This document shows positions 23,742-30,926 of a DNA stretch of 37,768 nt, in pieces. The notes under the pieces are model-generated. The model had not been told where the DNA came from and searched no databases. It worked only from the letters and a program-made list of their open reading frames with translations. The translations under genes were made by a program, and so were the position numbers. Source of the stretch: Cellulomonas sp. (GTDB lineage Bacteria; Actinomycetota; Actinomycetes; Actinomycetales; Cellulomonadaceae); NCBI GenBank assembly GCA_017882855.1, contig JADGOR010000009.1, forward strand, positions 1-37,768, given 5' to 3'. Each line of letters starts with the position of its first letter. The first letter of the stretch is position 1.

Positions 23742-26125
23742 CGGATGGGCTCGGAAGAAGCGGCGACCTCCATGCCAGGTGGAAGCTCCCGCGCGTGCAC
23801 AATGCGCAGCTGCCGCGTCGGCCGCGTCATCGCGACGTAGAGGTCACCCGGTCCGCCCTGGAGGATCTCCGTGGGCCCGAGCAGCACGACGACGTCGAAC
23901 TCCAGCCCCTTGCACGTCCGCGCGGTGAGCACGCTCAGCGGCGCGCTCACCGAACCTGACGCCCCGTGCGGCGCGAGCAGGGCGGCCAGCGGGGACGCAG
24001 CCAGCGCATCGTGAACACCGTCGAGTCGGTCGGGATGCACCAGGACGGCAACCTGACCGGGCTCGGTCCCGGCTGCCGTGTGCTCGGCCCAGAGCGCGCG
24101 CGTCTCGGCCACGGCCGTTGCGGCCAGGTGCTCCGGGTCCGGTGCGACGGTGACCCGCACGGCATCGGGAACACTCCGGGCGGAGGTGAGCTGACCAGGG
24201 ACGAGTCCTGCGGCGCGCACCACCTGCTGCGCGAGCTCGGCGACCGCGGCCGGGGTGCGGTAGTTGACCGTCAGGTCCGCGCGCCGCCAGCGACCGTGCA
24301 GGATCGGGTCCAGGACTGTTGCCCAGTTCCGGGCCCCGGCCGGGCTCGAGGTCTGGGCGAGATCCCCGACTACGGTCATCGACCTCGTCGGGCAGCGTCG
24401 GACGAGCATCCGCCAGGCCATCGCGGACAGCTCCTGTGCCTCGTCCACGACGATGTGGCCGTAGGCCCAGGTGCGGTCCCGTGCGGCGCGTTCGGCGGTG
24501 GTCAGGCGCGGTCCCGAGTCCGCGAAGCGCTCTGCGATCATCTCGGCCGTCACCATGCCGCTGCCCGAGGTCGATGCGACGCGCTGCGCAAACTCGAGAT
24601 CGGCCTCGCGGCGCTCCGCCTCGGCCCGTTCGTGGGCCCGGCGCGCCTGGTCGTCCTCGCCGAGCTCCTCGGCAGCCTCGTCGAGAAGGGGGATGTCGGC
24701 CGGGGTCCACGCCGAGCCCCGGGCGCGCACCAGGAGCCGACGTTCGCGCGGCGAGAGCTCGGGAGCCGTCCGGGCCAGGTCCTCGGGTCGGGCGAACAGG
24801 TCCTCGACCAAGTGCTCGGGAGTCAGCGGCATCCACGCGAGGTTCAGGGCGATCCGGACCTCCCGGGTGGTCCGCATCTCTTCGATCACCTCGCCGCGCT
24901 CGTCGTCGGCGAGCGGGTAGCTCAGCTGCTCGACGTACTGCTCGGCAAGGCGCGCGAGCATCTCGCGCACGAACGTCACTCGTGCCTGGTTGTGCGGCCG
25001 ACTGTTGCGGCGCGCCCTCGCTTGTGCTGTGGCGACGTCGCTGCGGCTGATGACGAGGGTCCGCCCGTCGACCTTGAACTCCTGGTCACCGGCCGGAAGA
25101 CGTTGCCGGTCCCGGACGGCCCGTTGGACGACGGTGGCCATCACCGCCCGGCCCTTGATCTCGGCCACCTCGTCCGTCTCGGTCCCTCGAGCCTCGATGC
25201 CCGGGACCAGCTCAGCCATCGTGGACGTGACCACACCGGTCTCGCCGAGCGAGGGCAGGACGCGCTCGATGTAGGTCAGGAAGGTGCGGCTCGGCCCGAT
25301 CAGGAGCGCCCCCGAACGCTCGAGCAGCCGGCGGTGCGCGTACAGCAGGTACGCGGCGCGGTGCAGGGCGACCGCGGTCTTCCCGGTACCCGGGCCGCCC
25401 TGGACGACGAGGACGCCGGCGAGCTCGGACCGGATGATCGCGTCCTGCTCGGCCTGGATCGTCGCGACGATGTCGCCCATGTGGCCGGTGCGGTGCTCGT
25501 TCAGCGCCGCGAAGAGAGCACCCTCTCCCGAAAGGTGCGCGACGTCCACCGCATCGTTACGGTCGAGGCCCTCGAGGTCGAGCACCTCGTCCTCGAGCCC
25601 CATCACGGCGCGCCCGCGGGTGAGCAGGTGGCGGCGCCGGACGACGCCGTCGGGCTGCGCCGCGGTCGCCCGGTAGAAGGCTTGGGCCGCCGGTGCCCGC
25701 CAATCGGTCAGGATCGGCACGTGCTCGGTATCGGTAAGTCCGATCCGACCGATGTAGCGCACCTCGCTGTCGGTCAGGTCCAGCCGTCCGAAGCAGAGTC
25801 GGTCCTCGACGGCCTCGAGCTGGGCCAACCGGTCCTCGTACATGCTCGCGAACGCGTCGCGCTCCGATCGGTTCTGGGGTGAGCCGGAGGGGCCGACCCG
25901 CTTTACCCGAGAGAGTCGCTCGGTCGCCTGCGCTCGCAGCTGGTCGAGACGGCGGTACAGGCGGTCGACGGTGTGCTGCTCGACGTGCAGCTCGTCGTGC
26001 AGCTCGTCGTCCCCGTGCGTCACGTTCTCTCCCTGTGCGATCAAGGGCCGCGCCTTGGCGCGCAGTTCCGGGTCGGAGCCGGTTCGCGTCGTCATGGTCG
26101 GCACGACGACGAAGCGGCCGTCCAT
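23717..26125 (-). CDS. helD: HelD-type UvrD/Rep-like ATPase (RNA polymerase-associated helicase)
   Basis: The 802-residue protein has a coiled-coil N-terminus (about 40-90, HTVDRLYRRLDQLRAQATERLSRV), a split UvrD-like ATPase with Walker A GGPGTGKTAVALHR near residue 240, the DEAQ box VVDEAQELS, and C-terminal motifs TVNYRTP, LTARTCKGLEFDVVVL and VAMTRPTRQL. The coiled coil plus split P-loop architecture is that of HelD, which binds RNA polymerase and frees stalled complexes; some actinobacterial members (HelR) confer rifamycin tolerance. I cannot tell which subclass this is. I do not see a rifamycin-associated element upstream. Start ATG 26125 has GGAGGG but about 16 bases away; ATG 26095 is an alternative. 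Confidence 0.88.
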   Translation of the reverse strand: MDGRFVVVPTMTTRTGSDPELRAKARPLIAQGENVTHGDDELHDELHVEQHTVDRLYRRLDQLRAQATERLSRVKRVGPSGSPQNRSERDAFASMYEDRLAQLEAVEDRLCFGRLDLTDSEVRYIGRIGLTDTEHVPILTDWRAPAAQAFYRATAAQPDGVVRRRHLLTRGRAVMGLEDEVLDLEGLDRNDAVDVAHLSGEGALFAALNEHRTGHMGDIVATIQAEQDAIIRSELAGVLVVQGGPGTGKTAVALHRAAYLLYAHRRLLERSGALLIGPSRTFLTYIERVLPSLGETGVVTSTMAELVPGIEARGTETDEVAEIKGRAVMATVVQRAVRDRQRLPAGDQEFKVDGRTLVISRSDVATAQARARRNSRPHNQARVTFVREMLARLAEQYVEQLSYPLADDERGEVIEEMRTTREVRIALNLAWMPLTPEHLVEDLFARPEDLARTAPELSPRERRLLVRARGSAWTPADIPLLDEAAEELGEDDQARRAHERAEAERREADLEFAQRVASTSGSGMVTAEMIAERFADSGPRLTTAERAARDRTWAYGHIVVDEAQELSAMAWRMLVRRCPTRSMTVVGDLAQTSSPAGARNWATVLDPILHGRWRRADLTVNYRTPAAVAELAQQVVRAAGLVPGQLTSARSVPDAVRVTVAPDPEHLAATAVAETRALWAEHTAAGTEPGQVAVLVHPDRLDGVHDALAASPLAALLAPHGASGSVSAPLSVLTARTCKGLEFDVVVLLGPTEILQGGPGDLYVAMTRPTRQLRIVHARELPPGMEVAASSEPIRQPRSQDT

Positions 26126-26175
26126 TATCTGTGATCTAGCCCTCCGGTGGGAACTTCACGACCGATCCGTGGGAT

Positions 26176-26195
26176 GCGGGGCGCCTCGCGCCCGC
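26176..26195. repeat. GC-rich inverted repeat between helD and the PAC2 gene
   Basis: GGGCGC-CTC-GCGCCC at 26179-26193 is perfect; allowing one bulge the stem extends to GCGGGGCGC / GCGCCCGC. It lies 51 bases upstream of the helD start, in the 215-base divergent region, which otherwise shows no clear promoter. Confidence 0.5.
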
Positions 26196-26340
26196 CGTCA
26201 GCCGCGAAGCCGGCGCCGCATGGAATGCCCGGCGTCCGCCGGTCGTTGTGCTCGATGAGACAGGTTGTACGCGGCGTTATCCGGGTGCGTCAGACTCGAC
26301 CCGACAGGCCGACGCCGTGCAGCCCGAAGGGGGTGCCGTG

Positions 26341-27264
26341 ATGCTCGACCCGAGCGAGATCTACGAGATCGACCCGCAGACTGCGGATGAGTTCGATCGC
26401 ATCCCGGGACCGCACTCGATGGTTCACGTGGTGCGGGGGTTCGTCGACGCCGGAAGCGCTGGTCAGCTGGCGACCGAGCACCTGCTCAGAACTGGTGATC
26501 CGAAGCGCCTGGTGACGTTCGACGTGGACCAGCTCCTCGACTACCGTTCGCGCCGACCGGTGATGACCTTCGAACTCAGCTCGTGGAGCAGCTATGCCGA
26601 TCCGGTCCTCGCGATCGATCTGCTTCGCGACGCCCACGCCGAGCCCTTCCTGCTCCTGCACGGGGCGGAGCCCGACGTGCAGTGGGAGCGGTACGTGGCC
26701 GCCGTCAGGCAGCTCGTCGAGCGGTTCGACGTCTCTCGGCTCGTCGGCGTGCACGGGATACCGATGGGTGTCCCGCACACACGGCCGCTCACCGTCACCG
26801 CTCACGGGACCCGTCCCGAGCTGGTGGCGCAGCACCAGAACTGGTTCGGCTCGGTCCAGGTGCCTGCGAGTGCCAGTGCGCTGATGGAGCTCCGCCTGGG
26901 CCAGAACGGGCACGACGCTCTCGGCTTCGCGGTGCATGTGCCGCACTACCTGACCCAGTCCTCCTATCCGCAAGCCGCCGCCGCCGCGCTCACCCACGTC
27001 GAGCGCGCGACCGGTCTCGACCTGCGGGTCGCCGGCCTCGATCCCGCCATCCGCGAGGCGGAGTCGGAGATCGCGCGACAGATCGCCGAGTCGGACGAGG
27101 TCGGTGCGATCGTCCACGCGATGGAGGAGCAGTACGACTCCTTTGCCCGCGCGGCCGGACAGGGACTTCTCGCCGACGACGCTCAGCTGCCGACGGCCGA
27201 CGAGCTCGGCGACGAGTTCGAGCGGTTCCTCGCTCAGCAGCACGGTGGCGAGGCCTCCTTCTAG
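26341..27264 (+). CDS. PAC2 family protein
   Basis: The 307-residue protein has the PAC2 fold named for proteasome-assembly chaperone 2. Key segments are [75 protein letters not shown] and [19 protein letters not shown], followed by a helical acidic C-terminus. Bacterial members are common in Actinobacteria, but their partner is not firmly established. The ATG at 26341 (with GTG at 26338 just before it) has AAGGGGG about nine bases upstream. The gene diverges from helD and precedes the cold-shock gene. Confidence 0.9.
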   Translation: MLDPSEIYEIDPQTADEFDRIPGPHSMVHVVRGFVDAGSAGQLATEHLLRTGDPKRLVTFDVDQLLDYRSRRPVMTFELSSWSSYADPVLAIDLLRDAHAEPFLLLHGAEPDVQWERYVAAVRQLVERFDVSRLVGVHGIPMGVPHTRPLTVTAHGTRPELVAQHQNWFGSVQVPASASALMELRLGQNGHDALGFAVHVPHYLTQSSYPQAAAAALTHVERATGLDLRVAGLDPAIREAESEIARQIAESDEVGAIVHAMEEQYDSFARAAGQGLLADDAQLPTADELGDEFERFLAQQHGGEASF

Positions 27265-27514
27265 GGCCGACGGGACCCCCCCGCGACGATCGAGACGATC
27301 GCCACATAGCGCGGAGGGCTCTACTCGTGTCAGACTGTGGTGTGTTGCAGTGACGTACTTACGCATGACCCGGTCTCAGCTTCGTGCTGTGGCCATTGTC
27401 AGACCTGGCTGGTCCATCCGGTGCAGGACGTGGGACAAGGCATTGCGGCACGACGGTCGAGCAGAAGGCTTGACCAAGAATGTCCCCGGTTGGACAGAAG
27501 GAACAGGAATACGC

Positions 27515-27718
27515 ATGGCACAGGGTTCTGTGAAGTGGTTCAACGCTGAGAAGGGCTACGGCTTCATTGCTCAGGACGGCGGCGGCGCCGACGTCTTCGT
27601 GCACTACTCCGCGATTGAGAGCCAGGGCTACCGCAGCCTCGAAGAGGCACAGCGGGTCGAGTTCGAAATCACCCAGGGTCCGAAGGGCCCCCAGGCAGAG
27701 TCGGTTCGCCCGATCTGA
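27515..27718 (+). CDS. cspA: Cold-shock-domain RNA chaperone
   Basis: The 67-residue single-domain protein binds single-stranded nucleic acid. RNP1 is KGYGFI (13-18) and RNP2 is VFVHY (27-31); [11 protein letters not shown] and [23 protein letters not shown] are family standard. The Tyr ending RNP2 replaces the more usual Phe. The ATG at 27515 has AGGAAT close upstream. The 250 bases between the PAC2 gene and this ATG hold no other gene; as in many csp genes this may be a long regulatory leader, but I could not place its promoter. The frame continues upstream without a stop to before 27364, which I regard as leader. A strong terminator follows at 27757. Confidence 0.95.
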   Translation: MAQGSVKWFNAEKGYGFIAQDGGGADVFVHYSAIESQGYRSLEEAQRVEFEITQGPKGPQAESVRPI

Positions 27719-27756
27719 TCTGAACGCCGGCGCCGGTCACTGATCGGCATCGAGCA

Positions 27757-27790
27757 TGAGGCCGCGTCCCCGTCTGGGGGCGCGGCCTCA
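27757..27790. terminator. Terminator hairpin of the cold-shock gene
   Basis: TGAGGCCGCGTCCCC (27757-27771) pairs with 27776-27790 across loop GTCT: 15 pairs including one G-T wobble. Its right arm contains the stop codon of the convergent spermidine-synthase-like gene. Confidence 0.85.
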
Positions 27791-28660
27791 GTCGTCCCGC
27801 CACGGTGCCGCTCCGATCGCAAATGCGGCGGCGTCGGCCCCGCTGAGGAGCCGCGCGGGAGCGGGCAGGCTACGCAGCGTGCGCGCGAGCGTCGCCGACC
27901 CGAGCGCGGCGGCGTCGTCCGTCCCGACGACGACGAGGTTGCCGTAGCGGCGAGAGCGCAGCTGACCGGGTTCGGCGATGACGCCGACCGAGGCGAATGC
28001 CGTCGCGATCGTGGCCACCTCTCGGCGAGCCTCGGTCAGCGGCGGTCGGTCCGCGACGTTTGCGAGGTAGAACCCGCGCGGCCGGAGCACACGGTGCACG
28101 TCGGCGACGAACTCGGTCGTCCGGACGTGTAGCGGTGTCGCGTTCCCCGCGAAGACATCCCGGATCACGACGTCTGCACTCCCCGTCGGCAATGCGGACA
28201 GCTCGACGCGCGCGTCACCGGTTCTCAGCCGGAGGGCCGGGGCACGTGGCAGCTGGAACCAGGCCCGCACCAGCTCGGCGAGCCGAGCATCGATCTCGAC
28301 CGCGATGTTCCTGGATTTCGGCCGGGTGGCATCGAGGTACCGAACCATCGAGCAACCGGCGGCGCCGAGGTGGACCGCGCGCAGTGGCGCCGTCGGGCCG
28401 CCGGGCACGTCCCACGTGTCGAGGATCGCGGCCATCTGCTGCATGTACTCGAACTCGAGCCGGCGAGGGTCCGCGAGGTCGAGGTGAGAGCTCGGAACGC
28501 CGTTGACGACAACCGTCACGCCGGTGGGATCGTCGCGCTCTCGGCGCAGCTCGACCGTGCCCGTGCTCGACTCGACCGGATCGTGGGGGAGTGCGTCGAG
28601 CATCGCGCGCGGGCTGTCGCGCACCGTCGGCCGGTTCTTGCCTCGCCCGTGATCTGCCAT
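27788..28660 (-). CDS. Spermidine synthase-like methyltransferase-fold protein
   Basis: The 290-residue protein has the spermidine-synthase fold: a beta N-terminus (VTVVVNGVPSSHLDLADPRRLEFEYMQQM), a nucleotide loop (RAVHLGAAGCSMVRYL), an acidic strand end (IAVEIDARLAELVRAWF), an acidic strand in LRTGDARVELS and a DVVIRDVFAGNATPLHVRTTEF segment. The family's Y-x-D catalytic surroundings are altered and no speD lies nearby, so true aminopropyl transfer is doubtful; many Actinobacteria encode such paralogues of unknown function. ATG 28660 is preceded by TACTGT at seven bases, so the mRNA may be leaderless. It diverges from the SOS-controlled HEPN-dinB operon. Confidence 0.82.
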   Translation of the reverse strand: MADHGRGKNRPTVRDSPRAMLDALPHDPVESSTGTVELRRERDDPTGVTVVVNGVPSSHLDLADPRRLEFEYMQQMAAILDTWDVPGGPTAPLRAVHLGAAGCSMVRYLDATRPKSRNIAVEIDARLAELVRAWFQLPRAPALRLRTGDARVELSALPTGSADVVIRDVFAGNATPLHVRTTEFVADVHRVLRPRGFYLANVADRPPLTEARREVATIATAFASVGVIAEPGQLRSRRYGNLVVVGTDDAAALGSATLARTLRSLPAPARLLSGADAAAFAIGAAPWRDD

Positions 28661-28673
28661 GGTGACGACAGTA
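28658..28673 (-). promoter_or_regulatory. Probable leaderless promoter of the spermidine synthase-like gene (TACTGT-N7-ATG)
   Basis: Minus-strand TACTGT (28673-28668) lies seven bases before ATG 28660. The LexA box at 28696 begins about where this promoter's -35 should be, so LexA might affect both directions. Confidence 0.5.
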
Positions 28674-28686
28674 CGGCGTGGCTGGA

Positions 28687-28715
28687 TTGACTTGTTCGAA
28701 CAGGTGTTCGATCAT
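28687..28715 (+). promoter_or_regulatory. SOS promoter of the HEPN-dinB operon, LexA box between -35 and -10
   Basis: TTGACT (28687-28692), 17-base spacer, GATCAT (28710-28715). The perfect LexA box TCGAACAGGTGTTCGA (28696-28711) fills the spacer and touches the -10, an ideal repressor site. Confidence 0.85.
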
Positions 28716-28735
28716 GGTGTGTGGAGGTGGGGTCC

Positions 28736-29218
28736 ATGCTTGGTGATCATGCGCGTGGGCTGGCAGCCACCAGGGCGTCGGCGGCAGCAGCGGCACCGGT
28801 GAGCGCCGAGGCGCTGGCCCTGCTTGCGCGGGCCGACGCCGAGCTGTTGGCAGGCCAGTTCGCTCCCGAGTCGGGTGACCGGTTCATCCACGCGCACCTC
28901 GCTGCGATCCGCGCCGCGGCCGCCGTGCTCGCCGTTCGCGGGCGGCCCGGGCGGCGTTCGGCCGCTCGAACCGTGTGGGAGATGCTCACGCGCGTCGCGC
29001 CCGAGCTTGAGACCTGGGCCGTCTACTTCGCCGGTGCGGCACCGCTTCGGTCCAGGGTCGAGGCTGGGCGGCGCGACCTCGTCACCGACGACCGCGCCGA
29101 GTGTGCGCTCGCGGCCGCGGAGGACTTCCGTGACACGGTCGAGGAGGTCCTCGGCGGCGGGACGGTGGGAATGCACCGGCCGAGTCGCCGGCCAGTGCTC
29201 TCCGTCCGCGCGTCGTGA
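28736..29218 (+). CDS. SAV_6107-family HEPN-domain protein, SOS-controlled
   Basis: The 160-residue all-helical protein matches the actinobacterial SAV_6107 HEPN family: AEALALLARADAELLAG, then RFIHAHLAAIRAAAAVLAVRG, VWEMLTRVAPELETWAVYFA and a final helix (ECALAAAEDFRDTVEEVL). An Rx4H motif is present (R49-FIHA-H54), the type of motif that forms the RNase site in many HEPN toxins, though its place in the helix order may differ here. ATG 28736 is chosen: GGAGGT lies seven bases upstream; GTG 28721 is an alternative. dinB starts 10 bases after the stop, so it shares the SOS promoter. Function is unknown. Confidence 0.82.
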   Translation: MLGDHARGLAATRASAAAAAPVSAEALALLARADAELLAGQFAPESGDRFIHAHLAAIRAAAAVLAVRGRPGRRSAARTVWEMLTRVAPELETWAVYFAGAAPLRSRVEAGRRDLVTDDRAECALAAAEDFRDTVEEVLGGGTVGMHRPSRRPVLSVRAS

Positions 29219-29228
29219 GCGGGTCGAC

Positions 29229-30503
29229 ATGAGTCGTGCGCCGCGTTCGTCGACCGCGTACCGGGACTGGGGATCGGACGAGTCCGGCTGCTCGATCATG
29301 CACATCGACATGGACGCTTTCTTCGCGTCTGTCGAGCTTGTGGGTCGACCCGATCTTCGGGGTCGGCCCATCATCGTCGGCGGCTCCGAGCGTGCCGTGG
29401 TGCTGGCGGCCAGCTATGAGGCTCGCGCGTTCGGCGTCCACTCGGCGATGCCGATGGGTGCCGCGCTTCGGATGTGCCCGCATGCGATTGTGATCCGCCC
29501 GAACCACCACGAGTACCGTCGCGTCTCGGCGGGCGTGATGGAGGTGCTGCGGGACGTCACGCCCTTGGTGGAGCAGGTCAGTGTCGACGAGGCCTTCCTC
29601 GATGTGTCCGGGGCGCGTCGGCGCAGCGGTCCACCCAGTGTCATCGCGGCCGAGCTGCGCCGCCGGATCGAGTCGCGGTTCGGCATCACCGCGTCGGTCG
29701 GGATCGCTGCCAGCAAGAGCGTGGCCAAGCTGGCCTCGAGTCACGCGAAGCCCAACGGCGTCCTTCTGGTCCCGCGGGCCGCCACGGTCGACTTCCTGCA
29801 CTCCCTCCCGGTCGGCGCGCTGTGGGGGGTAGGCGAGAAGACCGCGGACACGCTCGCCCGCTGGGGCATCCGAACGGTCGAGGACCTCGCGCGAACTGAT
29901 CCCATGACGCTGCAGCGCGCCGTCGGCGTGGCCGGCGGCAGACACCTGATGGACCTCGCCTGGGGTCGCGACCCACGACCGGTCGAGCCACGGCACGAGG
30001 AGAAGTCGATCGGAGCGGAGACGACCTTCGTCGAGGACACGGCGGACTCGGCACTGATCGACGCGCGAATCCTTGCGCTGGCGGATCAGTGCGGCTCGCG
30101 GCTTCGCGAGCGGGGCTTCTCGGCGCGCACGGTCGCGGTCAAGATCCGGACCGAGGACTTTCGGACCCTGAGCAGGGCGGCAACCCTCGATTCCCCGACC
30201 GACGTCAGCCGCGAGATCTACCTCACCGCGCGAACACTCGTCGCCGGTACGGACCTCCACGGGCTCCGGGTTCGACTCATCGGAGTGCGGGCCGAGAATC
30301 TGGAGGTCACGGAGGACTCACCGCGCCAGCTCACCCTCGAGGAGGCCGTTCTCGAGGATCACGGGGCGCGGCGCGAGGCGGAGCGGGCTCTTGACGAGGT
30401 TCGCCACCGGTTCGGCCGGAGCGCTCTGGGCCCCGCGGCGCTTGTCGCCTCGTCGCGGCCGGTCGGGGCAACTACCGCACCGGCGCAGCGGGATCTATCC
30501 TGA
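29229..30503 (+). CDS. dinB: DNA polymerase IV (Y-family translesion polymerase)
   Basis: The 424-residue polymerase copies damaged templates at reduced fidelity. Palm catalytic residues are D27 (MHIDMDAFFASVE) and D120-E121 (SVDEAFLD). The steric-gate region, FASVELVGRPDLRGRP, and the fingers block VVLAASYEARAFGVHSAMPM are standard. A thumb HhH region (LWGVGEKTADTLARWGIRTVEDLA) and a little-finger domain follow. Near the C-terminus RQLTLEE could be a degenerate beta-clamp motif, and a roughly 55-residue tail follows. The N-terminus is extended about 20 residues. ATG 29229 has a poor Shine-Dalgarno (GAGCGGG), so translation may be coupled to the HEPN gene. SOS-controlled through 28696. Confidence 0.95.
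   Translation: MSRAPRSSTAYRDWGSDESGCSIMHIDMDAFFASVELVGRPDLRGRPIIVGGSERAVVLAASYEARAFGVHSAMPMGAALRMCPHAIVIRPNHHEYRRVSAGVMEVLRDVTPLVEQVSVDEAFLDVSGARRRSGPPSVIAAELRRRIESRFGITASVGIAASKSVAKLASSHAKPNGVLLVPRAATVDFLHSLPVGALWGVGEKTADTLARWGIRTVEDLARTDPMTLQRAVGVAGGRHLMDLAWGRDPRPVEPRHEEKSIGAETTFVEDTADSALIDARILALADQCGSRLRERGFSARTVAVKIRTEDFRTLSRAATLDSPTDVSREIYLTARTLVAGTDLHGLRVRLIGVRAENLEVTEDSPRQLTLEEAVLEDHGARREAERALDEVRHRFGRSALGPAALVASSRPVGATTAPAQRDLS
30496..30501 (+). promoter_or_regulatory. Putative -10 element of the DUF3040 gene at the end of dinB
   Basis: TATCCT overlaps the last dinB codons and predicts transcription from about 30508, leaving a leader of about 32 bases with GGAGG near the ATG. Confidence 0.4.
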
Positions 30504-30539
30504 TGGCAGGTAGCGACGACGAGACGTACGGAGGTTGCC

Positions 30540-30926
30540 ATGCCTCTGTCAGAGTACGAGCAACGCGTACTGGAGCAGATGGAGCGTCAGCTCACGTCCG
30601 AGGACCCCAAGTTCGCGACGTCGCTCCAGTCGCGGCCGATTCGCCCAGGTTTCCGCTGGCTGATCGCGGGCGCCAGCCTCGTCGTCGGTCTGCTCCTCCT
30701 GATCGCGGGCGTGTGGGCCAGAGCACCGTGGCTCGGCGTGGTCGGGTTCGTCACGATGTTTTCCGGAGTGGCTTTTGCGCTGGCTCGGCCGCGCCGTCAC
30801 GGACCTACGGGAGTGGTCCAGACGGACGGTACGGTCGGGGCGCGTCGGCAGCCCCGACGCGGCCCTGGCCTCATGCGTCGACTTGAGGAGCGCTGGGACC
30901 AGCGTCGGCAGGAACACGGTTCCTGA
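30540..30926 (+). CDS. DUF3040 family membrane protein
   Basis: The 128-residue protein has the DUF3040 signature: PLSEYEQRVLEQMERQLTSEDPKFA, a linker, then two hydrophobic segments (about 43-60, WLIAGASLVVGLLLLIAGVW, and about 63-80, WLGVVGFVTMFSGVAFALA) and a basic tail (RRGPGLMRRLEERWDQRR). Function is unknown; it is a standard actinobacterial neighbour of dinB and mraZ. ATG 30540 has CGGAGGTTGCC upstream. Its last 56 bases overlap the 3' end of the convergent transglutaminase gene. Confidence 0.9.
   Translation: MPLSEYEQRVLEQMERQLTSEDPKFATSLQSRPIRPGFRWLIAGASLVVGLLLLIAGVWARAPWLGVVGFVTMFSGVAFALARPRRHGPTGVVQTDGTVGARRQPRRGPGLMRRLEERWDQRRQEHGS

Noticed and set aside
23966-25882. Open frame of 638 codons antisense to helD
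   Set aside because: Shadow frame; the opposite strand has all helicase motifs in order.
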